A stretch of 64,000 nt of DNA from Pseudoalteromonas ulvae UL12. Lineage in GTDB: Bacteria > Pseudomonadota > Gammaproteobacteria > Enterobacterales > Alteromonadaceae. The stretch lies in assembly GCF_014925405.1 (NCBI RefSeq), contig NZ_AQHJ01000022.1, forward strand, positions 186,001 through 250,000, written 5' to 3'. Below are positions 29,785-39,966 of this stretch, piece after piece (position 1 is the first letter of the stretch; each line of letters begins with the position of its first letter). Both the position numbers and the translations under genes were made by a program. The notes beneath the pieces were generated by a model, which saw only the letters and a list, made by a program, of their open reading frames with translations, searched no databases and was not told the DNA's origin.

Positions 29785-29913
29785 TCGATAAATCTGATTC
29801 TATTGACATTTTCTAATTGGATTGAAATAGTATGTATCATTATGAGTTAGACAGCAAATAGATTTTATGCTTTAGTGTTGATACAGATCATCACTATTTA
29901 AAAACTTAAATTT

Positions 29914-30168
29914 ATGTCTAATCAAAACGCTAAATCTTCTGTAAAAAAACCTACTAATTTATCTGAGCTAGAGCATTTAAAAGCCGAGCATTTTGATATT
30001 TATCAGGAGCTAATGAAGCAGTTTAAATTTGATGATAGGGTGTGCCAAGAATGGCTGACTCAGCCCAAGCGCCCCTTGCAAGGTAAGTCACCGTTTGAGC
30101 AGCTAACAATTAATGCTGATGAAGTGATGGTTATGCTAGTTCGCATGAGAACGGGTGACTTCTCATGA
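29914..30168 (+). CDS. Antitoxin-like protein with MbcA/ParS (DUF2384) domain
   Basis: An 84-aa protein. Its second half (WLTQPKRPLQGKSPFEQL, then a short helix ending RTGDF) resembles the MbcA/ParS/Xre toxin-binding domain of RES- or ART-toxin antitoxins. It has no helix-turn-helix and no RES toxin follows, so it is either an orphan antitoxin or the partner of the phosphatase-like gene 13 bp downstream. No strong ribosome-binding site is seen. Confidence 0.6.
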   Translation: MSNQNAKSSVKKPTNLSELEHLKAEHFDIYQELMKQFKFDDRVCQEWLTQPKRPLQGKSPFEQLTINADEVMVMLVRMRTGDFS

Positions 30169-30181
30169 GGGGCAAGCACTA

Positions 30182-30511
30182 GTGAATATTCTCTTTTTAT
30201 GCACCGCCAATATTCAGCGCAGTAAAACTGCTGAAGAATTGTTTCGTGCTGTCAATAAGAATCACCAATACAAATCAGCTGGTTTAAGTTCCAAATACGT
30301 ACAGAAAGCTAACTCGACACTTTGCACTGAAAAAATGCTGGAATGGTCTGATCGAATATATGTATTTGAGGAGCAACATATTGAACGTATTCAAAAGCAT
30401 ACTGGGGATGTGTTTTTACCTAAAATCATCAATTTAAATATTCCTGATGTTTATCAGTATTTTCAGCGAGAGCTTGTTTTGTTATTACTAGAGCGGTGCG
30501 AGCTAGCCTAA
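30182..30511 (+). CDS. Low-molecular-weight tyrosine phosphatase-like protein
   Basis: A 109-aa protein, shorter than classic LMW-PTPs (about 150 aa). It has the CX5R active site CTANIQR (Cys7-Arg13) in the P-loop after NILFL, and a later LNIPDVYQY segment that supplies the general-acid Asp. I chose the GTG at 30182, preceded by GAGGGGC; the frame from 30155 overlaps the upstream gene. It is coupled to the antitoxin-like gene. Small PTP-like proteins of this kind are common in islands, but a defined role is not known to me. Confidence 0.65.
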   Translation: MNILFLCTANIQRSKTAEELFRAVNKNHQYKSAGLSSKYVQKANSTLCTEKMLEWSDRIYVFEEQHIERIQKHTGDVFLPKIINLNIPDVYQYFQRELVLLLLERCELA

Positions 30512-30578
30512 GCATTTAGTGACACAAATAGCCAAAAATAAAACCTTTTCTAACTATGGCCGCTCTGCAAAGATTACG

Positions 30579-30657
30579 GTAAACGATATTGTTTACTTGA
30601 GGTAAATGTAATTACATACAGAGGAATGCTTTACCGTGAGTAAACAAAACTGTTTAC
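30579..30657. promoter_or_regulatory. Pair of GTAAAC-N6-GTTTAC dyads
   Basis: Two copies of the same 18-bp dyad, centre to centre 61 bp apart. ACGGTAAA (30576) and TTTACCGT (30630) and the repeat TGTTTACTTGA (30590, 30651) add further order. This is the pattern of a dimeric helix-turn-helix repressor operator. The regulated gene is unclear: possibly the decayed gene to the right or a lost one. Confidence 0.5.
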
Positions 30658-30743
30658 TTGATATGAGCGGTTTAACTAATTCAATTTCATATTTAATTGG
30701 TGAAATGTAGCCATTGTTACCGGAAGTTTATGCTGCATTCTTA

Positions 30744-30929
30744 TTAACCAACCATGCCACCTAGTGCTTTATCTAGTTTGGTTCGAGTTATAGTACCTTT
30801 AGTCTTACACATAATTGCTTTAACTTTAGGAGCTAACTCAAGATCTCTTTTGCCCCAGTCAACTTTTGAAGAGCCTTCCAAAAGTGCCGATGCTGCAACG
30901 GGTATATTGATTAATATGAGAAAAGCGTT
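30744..30929 (-). pseudogene. C-terminal relic, possibly TnsD/TniQ-like
   Basis: A minus-strand frame of about 61 codons with no start codon and a stop upstream. It contains SKVDWGKRDLELAPKVK and ends RTKLDKALGGMVG. The DWxxRDxxL pattern resembles the C-terminus of TnsD/TniQ-type transposition proteins as I remember them. The composition is protein-like rather than random, so it is likely the tail of a deleted gene. Confidence 0.4.
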
Positions 30930-31042
30930 TTACCGTGAATAGCTATAAATGCAATACACAAAATACTATAACTAATTTCAGACCAATTAATTTATGAAGT
31001 ATATTAACCTCAAAACCTCTTCCCATAACTAAAGGCTAATAA

Positions 31043-32134
31043 ATGCACGTTTTCCTAGATACAAACATTTTTTACAATAACTGGTTTTTAACCGATGTAC
31101 GCTTCAAATTATTATCCCATTACTTAAATAACGAAGAATATAGTTTGTTACTTTCAGATCTTGTTGTAAAAGAAGTGAACAATAAAAGAGAGCAAGAAGC
31201 ATTATCAGCTGTGAATGAGCTAAAAAAAAGCTTAAAACAACTGAACTTTTTAAACCCAATAGAAGATGAATTACCAAAAAATATTCAAGAACTTAAACCA
31301 TATGACATTAGAGATCTCTTGGGCTCTAATATTTATGATATTTTAGATATCCCATATGAATTTATAGATCAAACAACGGTTGTTAATAGAGCTCTAAAAT
31401 CAACAAAACCATTCACCATTGGTGAAAAAGGCTATAGAGATACTTTAATTTGGCTCTCTTTCTTAAAGTATATTAAAGACAATGAAATTGAAGGCGACAT
31501 TGCATTCATCACATCCAATAGTACTGATTTCTTTAAGAAAAAAGGTAAAGTGGAATTTCATCCTAGTCTAGAAGAAGACATTAAAAATCACGGTATTGAG
31601 AATAAAGTATTCCCTTTCAATAATCTGCATAACTTTCTAGAAAGTTCGGTAGATAAGATAGCAAACTCAATCAACAAGCAAGAGTTTTTGGATGACAACG
31701 ATTCTTACTTAATGGAAAAAACTATAGAGTTTGTAGAACAGTTGTCTGGTGCTAGCTTATCTGGGTTTTTAGATACTCCTAATTTTCATACTAAACTTCC
31801 ATACATTAAAGAAATTCAAGCTGAAATTTTTGAAGGTCTTGAAGACCCTGAGATTCATTCTGTCCATCAATTATCAGATGATGAGGTGTATGTTGACACA
31901 TTATTTGAAATGAGGGGCCTAACATTCAATATAATCATTGATATTAATGATTACCGAAGAAGTGCTGATTTTATTGAAGAACTGTACGGATTGTATAATA
32001 TCGAGCTAGATAGCGACAAAGATATAGCTATTTTAGGCTTTTCTGGAAGGGTAAAGATTAAAGCTGCGGTCGAATATCACCTAAAGAAGAATGATATTAC
32101 TCAGATTAGTATTGAAGAAATTTATTACGCTTAA
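31043..32134 (+). CDS. PIN-domain protein (DUF4935-like)
   Basis: A 363-aa protein with an N-terminal PIN nuclease fold: Asp6 in MHVFLDTNIFY, an acidic segment SDLVVKEV, GYRDTLIWLSF (Asp near residue 133) and FITSNSTDF near residue 156. The C-terminal 150 residues are of unknown fold. PIN proteins of this type are metal-dependent RNases, and stand-alone ones occur in defence islands. No antitoxin is adjacent. It has its own start with weak upstream sequence and is convergent with the island ligase. Confidence 0.78.
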   Translation: MHVFLDTNIFYNNWFLTDVRFKLLSHYLNNEEYSLLLSDLVVKEVNNKREQEALSAVNELKKSLKQLNFLNPIEDELPKNIQELKPYDIRDLLGSNIYDILDIPYEFIDQTTVVNRALKSTKPFTIGEKGYRDTLIWLSFLKYIKDNEIEGDIAFITSNSTDFFKKKGKVEFHPSLEEDIKNHGIENKVFPFNNLHNFLESSVDKIANSINKQEFLDDNDSYLMEKTIEFVEQLSGASLSGFLDTPNFHTKLPYIKEIQAEIFEGLEDPEIHSVHQLSDDEVYVDTLFEMRGLTFNIIIDINDYRRSADFIEELYGLYNIELDSDKDIAILGFSGRVKIKAAVEYHLKKNDITQISIEEIYYA

Positions 32135-32144
32135 ATGTAATTCA

Positions 32145-32180
32145 GGCTGTATGTCGCGTTTATATATGCTTCATACAGCC
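32145..32180. terminator. Hairpin between PIN gene and island ligase
   Basis: GGCTGTATG (32145-32153) and CATACAGCC (32172-32180), 18-nt loop, between convergent genes. It has a moderate stem and no T-tract. Confidence 0.4.
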
Positions 32181-32192
32181 ATATGTATAAGT

Positions 32193-34130
32193 TTATCCTA
32201 TTAAATCAATATACTCTTGCTCAGTAAGAACTTTTACACCTTTATCTTTAGCTGCATTGATTTTTGTTTCACCAACTTTCTCACCTGTAACTAAGTAAGT
32301 TGTTTTACCTGTTACAGATTTAGCAACTTTAGCTCCTAGAGATTTAGCGTGTTTTTCCATATCTCCTCTTGATCCTTGTTGCATAGAACCAGTGAATACA
32401 ACAACTGAACCTGCAATTGGAGAAGATGAATTATCTCTTTCTGATTCTTTAGGCGTTTCAGCTAAGTTAAATCCAAGTTCATAAACTTTGAAGAACTCTT
32501 CTTTAATATTTGCGAGGCCTTCGACAATAGCTTCAGCACTGAGTTGAGCAAAGCCATCTATTTTAACCATTTCATCTGCTGTCAATTCAAATAACTGAGT
32601 GATTGTATGGTGTTGAAGTAGCTTTTCACAATTGCCTCCACCTAATCTACTGACCCCAAAAGCTGATAAGAAACGCCAATCCTCTATTTCAATTTCTCGA
32701 CTCGCTTTGAGTTGGTCAAATAAGTTTTGAGATGTTTTATCTCCAAACCCATAGCCAGCAAATTGATGCACTTTTATAGAGTAGATTTCATGAATATGTT
32801 TAACGCCAAAATTACTCAACTTTTCAATAACCTTAGGGCCAAAACCATCATTATTTCCTAACGTTTTGAAAAAGTGGATTAAGGTATTTTCTGTTTGTGC
32901 GGGACAATCACTTTTATTAGGGCAGATAAGGTGATCAGATTCCCATAGCAAGTGAGAATTACAACTCGGACATGATTCTGGTAATTGAGGATCAACCTTC
33001 TTAATTACTTTCTCAATCTTTGGAATAACTAGACCACTTCTAACAAGTTGTACAACGGCTCCAGGACCAACTCCGTTTGTTTTAACCATATTATAATGGT
33101 GTACTGTGACTCGGCTAATAGTTGCACCACTCAGCTTAGTAGGAACTAATTCTGCAACCGGTGAAATACGCCCTGTTCTGGAAGTTTGAGGTACAATATT
33201 TAAAACTTCGACTTCAGCAGAATCTTCATTTACTTTAAAAGCAATCTGCCATCTGTGATTTTTCCTTGTAGCTCCCATATACTCTTTCAAAGCTGTATGA
33301 GTTGTTTCAAGAATGACTCCATCGATATCGAAATCTACAGCCTTCCACATTTCTTCTACGATAGTCTCGAAGTTTGAAATGATTTCAGAAAAGTGTGCCG
33401 TGGTATTTTCTATTAATGCAAATGGATAAAATACACATGCGCCATCATCTATAGCCTTCTGCACATTTTCATCGACTTTCTTCTCTGCAATTATTGCAGC
33501 TTGAATGTTTCGAGAGTTTTCAAAAATATCGCTAAGTACAGTATCGAAATAACTCTTCTTAATCACAATTTCGCCAGGCCCTAAACCTCTATCGCCATTC
33601 TCGGCAACCTTTAATCCTCTTTCAAAGGCTCTTGTAATATCCTGACCTCTGTATCCATCTCCTCTAGTATACAGAGTTGTTCCATCATCGAATGCAGCAT
33701 ACCCATCAAGTTTAGGGGTTACTCTTAGTTTAATTTCTTCTTCTGAAACATTAATTTCTTGAGCTGCCTTTAAAATCCTTTTTAACCACTTTTCTATATC
33801 TTCTTTTGAATAAGCCTTCTCTGTTGAAAGCATTCTTTGTGGTAGCTCTACTGTTTTGGCTTCTGCCAGAACTTCAGGCTCAACTTGATTAAGATATGGG
33901 TGAAGATGATTTATATCCCTTAACATAGAAATATATAAATCATATTGTTCATCGGTTATGACTTGAATACCTTCTCGATAAAGAGCATTTGATGCTTTTA
34001 AGACTTGAACTAATTCTTCTGAATTTAAGTTTGATTTACTAAAAAGATTAGTTAAATCTTTTGAATTAATTTCTTTATCTAGATTTTTTAAAGTATCTAT
34101 TTGCTCATTTGTAAAATTGATTTCTAACAT
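32193..34130 (-). CDS. Island-encoded NAD-dependent DNA ligase
   Basis: A full-length (645 aa) but divergent LigA homologue. In order: NMN-binding Ia domain (YREGIQVITDEQYD, 51-64), nucleotidyltransferase with the adenylated Lys140 in KLDG, OB-fold (SRTGRISPVAELVP), a four-Cys zinc finger (CPSC ... CPNKSDC), helix-hairpin-helix (LGGGNCEKLL) and C-terminal BRCT (VVVFTGSM). Against E. coli LigA some catalytic positions look changed: TPK for ExK, DGVILE for DGVxxK. The ATG at 34130 has AAGGAG 8 nt upstream, and that site overlaps the stop of the truncated host ligA. It therefore looks built to be translated from the ligA message and to replace the gene its island destroys. Confidence 0.93.
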   Translation of the reverse strand: MLEINFTNEQIDTLKNLDKEINSKDLTNLFSKSNLNSEELVQVLKASNALYREGIQVITDEQYDLYISMLRDINHLHPYLNQVEPEVLAEAKTVELPQRMLSTEKAYSKEDIEKWLKRILKAAQEINVSEEEIKLRVTPKLDGYAAFDDGTTLYTRGDGYRGQDITRAFERGLKVAENGDRGLGPGEIVIKKSYFDTVLSDIFENSRNIQAAIIAEKKVDENVQKAIDDGACVFYPFALIENTTAHFSEIISNFETIVEEMWKAVDFDIDGVILETTHTALKEYMGATRKNHRWQIAFKVNEDSAEVEVLNIVPQTSRTGRISPVAELVPTKLSGATISRVTVHHYNMVKTNGVGPGAVVQLVRSGLVIPKIEKVIKKVDPQLPESCPSCNSHLLWESDHLICPNKSDCPAQTENTLIHFFKTLGNNDGFGPKVIEKLSNFGVKHIHEIYSIKVHQFAGYGFGDKTSQNLFDQLKASREIEIEDWRFLSAFGVSRLGGGNCEKLLQHHTITQLFELTADEMVKIDGFAQLSAEAIVEGLANIKEEFFKVYELGFNLAETPKESERDNSSSPIAGSVVVFTGSMQQGSRGDMEKHAKSLGAKVAKSVTGKTTYLVTGEKVGETKINAAKDKGVKVLTEQEYIDLIG

Positions 34131-34138
34131 TTCAATCT

Positions 34139-34144
34139 CTCCTT
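34139..34144 (-). promoter_or_regulatory. Shine-Dalgarno of island ligase, overlapping ligA' stop
   Basis: AAGGAG on the minus strand, 8 nt before the ligase ATG. It shares two bases with the TAA (34145-34143) that ends the truncated ligA frame, which favours translational coupling. Confidence 0.85.
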
Positions 34145-34145
34145 A

Positions 34146-35402
<1,257 letters not shown>

Positions 35403-35434
35403 TTAATGGCCAATCATTGGCTTAAAATGAAAAA

Positions 35435-35453
35435 GCCACCAAATATTGGTGGC
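35435..35453 (-). terminator. Hairpin between zipA and ligA
   Basis: GCCACCAA, ATA, TTGGTGGC: a perfect 8-bp stem followed on the minus strand by TTTTTC. It is a probable intrinsic terminator for zipA, which makes ligA (and now the island ligase) dependent on read-through or on a promoter in 35370-35430. Confidence 0.65.
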
Positions 35454-35479
35454 CAATTGCTTTAATAACTTAACGGTGT

Positions 35480-36238
35480 TTATTGATCAAATTCACGAAT
35501 TTTTTCAACATATTGACGAACCATCGCCACAGTTAAAAGTTCTCGGTTATGATCGTACACTTGGGCTCCAAATTCATCGGCCAGTTTCTTCGCCGCACTA
35601 TGCAACATATTAAATGCGGGTAAACTATCGCCTTCACAAGGCAACGTCATAAATAAACTCACCCCCGCTGTACTCAGTTGTTCCATATTATCGATATCAA
35701 ACGTGCCCGGATTAAACATATTCACTAAACGAAATAGCACAGCACCGTTGCCTGAAGGATCTTGATGACGGTTGAAAAACCCTTCTGGCGAAAACTTAAA
35801 GCCAAGAGACAGTAACAATGGCAATAAAGAGGCCCCTTGCATACTTAAGCCTTCAGGCATTTGAATATGTAAAATAATAAAGTCCGCAGGTACATCACTG
35901 TTAGTTGGCTCGGCACTTTGCGGCTGGGCTTCATTGTCAGCGACAGCATAATCATCATCTAAGTCATCGAGATTATTTAAATCAATTTTATCGAGTTCTG
36001 CATTGGGTGCTTCATTGGCGACATTGATAGAAATATTGCCTAATTCAGGTTCATCGCGATCTGCACTAAAACGTGGTTGCACTGATTGCTCGACCGGCTC
36101 ATGAGCTGGCGTTGGATTTGATACAGCGGGCGCTTCGGTTTGATCCTTTTTACGCACTGACCACAGTCCATGTAACAATAAACCACCAATTACCAGCGCA
36201 CTGATAATCACTAACACCCATCTTAATTCGTCGGCCAT
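35480..36238 (-). CDS. zipA: Cell division protein ZipA
   Basis: A 252-aa bitopic membrane protein that anchors FtsZ to the inner membrane. It has one N-terminal transmembrane segment (about residues 6-26, with the LRWVLVIISALVIGG start typical of ZipA), an acidic and Pro/Gln-rich linker (30-115), and the C-terminal FtsZ-binding domain (about 118-250, LHIQMPEGLSMQGASLLPLL). It is located between smc and ligA as in related genera. A terminator-like hairpin follows. Confidence 0.95.
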   Translation of the reverse strand: MADELRWVLVIISALVIGGLLLHGLWSVRKKDQTEAPAVSNPTPAHEPVEQSVQPRFSADRDEPELGNISINVANEAPNAELDKIDLNNLDDLDDDYAVADNEAQPQSAEPTNSDVPADFIILHIQMPEGLSMQGASLLPLLLSLGFKFSPEGFFNRHQDPSGNGAVLFRLVNMFNPGTFDIDNMEQLSTAGVSLFMTLPCEGDSLPAFNMLHSAAKKLADEFGAQVYDHNRELLTVAMVRQYVEKIREFDQ

Positions 36239-36374
36239 CCGAATACCTTTATATTATTGATTCCAAGAGTATATCTATGTTTATGCTATGTTGTCAGCCC
36301 ACTTTCGACAGTTAACAACACAATCAAGCTTAAAAATTGTAGACCCTATATAAATAGCAAACTATTCATTGATT

Positions 36375-39300
36375 TTAAATAGCTTTTGCCATCTCAACGG
36401 CCTGTTCTATATCAACAGAAACCATTCTTGACACCCCAGGCTCTGCCATCGTGACACCCGTCAATCGCCCGGCCATCTCCATCGCCACTTTGTTATGGCT
36501 AATATAGATAAACTGCACCGTTTGTGACATTTCTTCAACTAAACGACAAAAACGCCCGACATTTGCGTCATCAAGGGGAGCATCAACCTCATCCAGCATA
36601 CAAAATGGCGCTGGATTAAGCCTAAATATAGAAAACACTAATGATAATGCGGTCAGCGCTTTTTCTCCACCACTTAACAAGTGAATTGTAGAGTTTTTCT
36701 TACCGGGTGGGCGCGCCATGATAGTGACACCACTTTCAAGCATGTCATCTGAGGTTAATTCTAAGTACGCTTGCCCGCCACCAAACACTTTGGGAAATAA
36801 ATCAGCTAAGTCATGATTGATTTGATCAAACGTTTGGCGAAATAAGCTTTTCGTTTCACGATCGATTTTTCCAATTGCACCTTCTAAGGTGTCCAGTGCA
36901 TCGACCAAATCTTGATATTGCTCATCTAAATATGTTTTACGCGCTTTGGCTTGTTCAAATTCATCAATCGCCGCAAGGTTAATCGCCCCAAGCAAGCGTA
37001 TTTTGTCACTCACTTGATTCAATCGAGCCTGCCAACGTGTTGGGTTGGCATCAGCACTGAGTTGCTCAACGACGTCTTTGAGTTGCACATTCAATTCACT
37101 CAAGGGTTCAAGCGCTGCGCTGGCTTTTAATTGACTTGCCTGTAGGGCCAATGCTAAATCTTGGCGCTGGGCTTCTAAGGCAAGCAGTTGCTGCTGCGAC
37201 GCTTGTAAACCTTGCTCTTTTTGCTGCAGCTCTTCTTTCTTTTGCGCAAGTTTTTGCTCCATCTCGACTTGATGCGTTTGCGCAATCACTTCTTGCTCAA
37301 GTGTTTCTTGCATTGACTGGGCAACATCTTCCAGAGGAAGCGCCATCTCATCTAATCGCATTATCAACTGTGCACATTGCGCAGCTAGCTGCTGCTCACT
37401 TTGCTGTGCGGTTGCTTGTTGTTGCACTATCAGTTGGTAAGCACTTTTGAGGCTTTCAATATTGAGAGACTGTTTATGCAGCTGCGCTTTGGCTTGATTT
37501 AACGTACTCTGCTGGTGATTAATATTCAGTTTATGGCTTTGATACGCTTGCTCTGCGGATTGCGCACGCAAAACAATATCATCAACATTCATCTCTAATT
37601 CGGTTTGAGCATCAAGCGCAGCCTCTAAATCAAGATTTAGGGTCTGCTCAGTGTCACTAAATTCAGCAATCGATGTGACTAATTGGTCATATTGATGCTG
37701 CCAGTGCTGTTGCGAGGCAGTTTTAACTTCAATTTTACTTTGTAAGGCGGCATCTTGTTGTGCGGCTGTATGAATGGTCTGTTTAATATCGGCTAATTGC
37801 TGATTAAACTCTGTCACTTGCCGTTGCTGCTCGGTTAATTTTCGCTCGCTATCATTGAGTCGTTGTTCAACCGCGTGTTGTTGTATTTTAAACTCGGAGA
37901 TCTTTCTTAACTTTAATAAGATAGAGTCAGTATGCGCCTGCTCATTTGGTTCAATATGCCAATTAGGGCCAATGAAAAGACCCGATGAAGCCATCGCACC
38001 TATCCATTGTTGCTGCTCCCAATCAATCGATTGATCAGAATTGTCGAGATATAAAATACGATCAAGCCACTGCGGGTACACCCCAGAAATAATGAATTGA
38101 CTGAGCGCGTTGTCAGGCGCTGTGTAATCACTTGGCCAAATAGCAGAGCCCTCACCTGATTGGTTTTCTCTAACCAGAGCATGACTAAACTGAGTCAGCG
38201 CTTGTTCTATCACACACTCAAATCCTGGCTGAACCTCAAGCTGATGCAACACATTTGTGTGTGAATGACTCTGTTGCTCTACCTGAACCACATCACCTAA
38301 CGCCTCTAAATGCGCATTTAAGGTGGTGAGCTCTTTTTGTTGAGTGCGAACCTGTTGCAATGCAACATCCAGCATACGCTGGGCTTCGTGCAAGCCGTTT
38401 TCGACCTGTTCTTGTATTGCTTTATCGTTTGCAAGCTGCGTTTTACACTGCTGAACGTGCGCTTTGAGCACATCAAGCTCTGCCCGTAAGTCTTGCTGCT
38501 GTAAGGCTGATAATTGTTGCTGTTTATCTTGTTGCTGCTGTTGTAGCTGCTGTAATTTCAACTGAGCAGCTTGAACTTGATGTTGGCTGGTTTGTAATTG
38601 CTTTTCAACTTGATGATTTTGCCGCTGCGCATCTTGCCAGCGTGTAAATAAACCATCTTCATGTTCACTCAACTCATCAAGAGCCGCATCAAGTAATTCA
38701 ACTTGCTCACGTTGTATGTCGATGGCCTTTTCTGCGTCGTCGAGTTGAGTTTGCGCAGCTTGATATTGCTGCGCTAAAGACTGCTGAGTGACAGTATTTT
38801 TGCTTTGCTGAGATTGTGAGGTTGATAACTGCGCGGTAATGTCAGCATGTTGCAGCTGCAAACTGATTTTTTGTTGTTCAAATTTGGTATGTTGGTTGGC
38901 CAGTAAAAAGACCTGCTGCTGGGCAGTTTGAAATTGAGCTTCTATCTCACCGAGTGCTGTTTTTAAAGCCAACAACACATCATCATGACCTGAGTGCGCC
39001 TGTTTAAAAAATGTAATTTTTTGCTCAAGTTCCGTTAAGGTAGATTCTGTTTGCTGTGATTTGTCGTTAAGTTGCTGCCAACGCAACACCGCAAGTTCGC
39101 TTTTATATTGGCGCTCTTGTTGTTTTAAGTCGCGATACTGCGCTGCTTGCTCTGCTTGAACGGTGAGTTTGTCGAGCTGGGTTTGTAACTCTTGACGCAA
39201 ATCGAGTAAACGTTCGAGGTTTTCTTTGGTGCTGCGAAGGCGCGTTTCGGTTTCTCGTCGTCGCTCTTTATATTTAGATACGCCCGCTGCTTCTTCGATA

Positions 39301-39788
39301 AACACCCGTAACTCTTGTGGCTTACTTTCGATTAAACGCGAAATCATCCCTTGTTCGATAATCGCGTAACTGCGCGGGCCTAAACCTGTGCCTAAAAAGA
39401 TATCGGTGATATCTCGTTTACGACATTTAGTTCCATTGAGGTAATAAAAGGACTGGCCATCGCGAGTGACGAGGCGCTTGATTGCGACTTGATTTCGGTC
39501 AACTAACGAGCCGGCTAAATACCCTTGAGTATTATCAAACAATAATTCAACTGAGGCCTGTGACACAGGTTTACGGTTTGTCGAACCATTAAAAATGACA
39601 TCTGTCATGGCATCACCACGCAGATTTTTCGCTGAGCTTTCGCCAAGTACCCAACGCACAGCATCAATGACATTCGATTTGCCACAGCCATTAGGCCCGA
39701 CAACACAGGTCATTTTATCTGGAAAAGGGATTTTGGTTGGTTCTACAAAGGATTTGAAACCAGCTAATTTTATAGTGCTTAAGCGCAT
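36375..39788 (-). CDS. smc: Chromosome segregation protein SMC
   Basis: A 1137-aa SMC ATPase of condensin. The N-terminal Walker A is GPNGCGKSN (about residues 32-40). Two long coiled coils, very rich in Gln (for example a QQQQQ run near residue 415), flank a hinge (about 510-650). The C-terminal signature is LSGGEKALTAL and Walker B CMLDEVDAPLDD. It works with ScpA/ScpB to organise and separate chromosomes. It is slightly shorter than Bacillus SMC (1186 aa). It is divergent from cysZ. Confidence 0.96.
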   Translation of the reverse strand: MRLSTIKLAGFKSFVEPTKIPFPDKMTCVVGPNGCGKSNVIDAVRWVLGESSAKNLRGDAMTDVIFNGSTNRKPVSQASVELLFDNTQGYLAGSLVDRNQVAIKRLVTRDGQSFYYLNGTKCRKRDITDIFLGTGLGPRSYAIIEQGMISRLIESKPQELRVFIEEAAGVSKYKERRRETETRLRSTKENLERLLDLRQELQTQLDKLTVQAEQAAQYRDLKQQERQYKSELAVLRWQQLNDKSQQTESTLTELEQKITFFKQAHSGHDDVLLALKTALGEIEAQFQTAQQQVFLLANQHTKFEQQKISLQLQHADITAQLSTSQSQQSKNTVTQQSLAQQYQAAQTQLDDAEKAIDIQREQVELLDAALDELSEHEDGLFTRWQDAQRQNHQVEKQLQTSQHQVQAAQLKLQQLQQQQQDKQQQLSALQQQDLRAELDVLKAHVQQCKTQLANDKAIQEQVENGLHEAQRMLDVALQQVRTQQKELTTLNAHLEALGDVVQVEQQSHSHTNVLHQLEVQPGFECVIEQALTQFSHALVRENQSGEGSAIWPSDYTAPDNALSQFIISGVYPQWLDRILYLDNSDQSIDWEQQQWIGAMASSGLFIGPNWHIEPNEQAHTDSILLKLRKISEFKIQQHAVEQRLNDSERKLTEQQRQVTEFNQQLADIKQTIHTAAQQDAALQSKIEVKTASQQHWQHQYDQLVTSIAEFSDTEQTLNLDLEAALDAQTELEMNVDDIVLRAQSAEQAYQSHKLNINHQQSTLNQAKAQLHKQSLNIESLKSAYQLIVQQQATAQQSEQQLAAQCAQLIMRLDEMALPLEDVAQSMQETLEQEVIAQTHQVEMEQKLAQKKEELQQKEQGLQASQQQLLALEAQRQDLALALQASQLKASAALEPLSELNVQLKDVVEQLSADANPTRWQARLNQVSDKIRLLGAINLAAIDEFEQAKARKTYLDEQYQDLVDALDTLEGAIGKIDRETKSLFRQTFDQINHDLADLFPKVFGGGQAYLELTSDDMLESGVTIMARPPGKKNSTIHLLSGGEKALTALSLVFSIFRLNPAPFCMLDEVDAPLDDANVGRFCRLVEEMSQTVQFIYISHNKVAMEMAGRLTGVTMAEPGVSRMVSVDIEQAVEMAKAI

Positions 39789-39966
39789 CTTATTATTTAT
39801 TAAGTTCGACAGCGTTGACTGTAGCAGATCGGCCTTGCAATTTTAATACTTTTGCCATCATTTGTATGCCCCGTTATGCAACATGGTGTTACAAATCAAC
39901 TTCTCACACTATTCCCATTAAAAATATCGCCCCTTATAATGAAAAAAAATTCCTCGGTGGTAGACA

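Larger units (their letters stand above)
30512..31042. other. Intergenic region with operators and gene relic
   Basis: A 531-bp gap. It holds two GTAAAC-N6-GTTTAC dyads (30579-30596 and 30640-30657) and a minus-strand coding relic (30744-30929), both listed separately. The plus-strand frame at 30754-30942 is the antisense of that relic. Confidence 0.6.

Noticed and set aside
30754..30942. Plus-strand 62-codon frame in the island gap
   Set aside because: The opposite strand has the more protein-like frame with a recognisable motif; the plus frame is its shadow.
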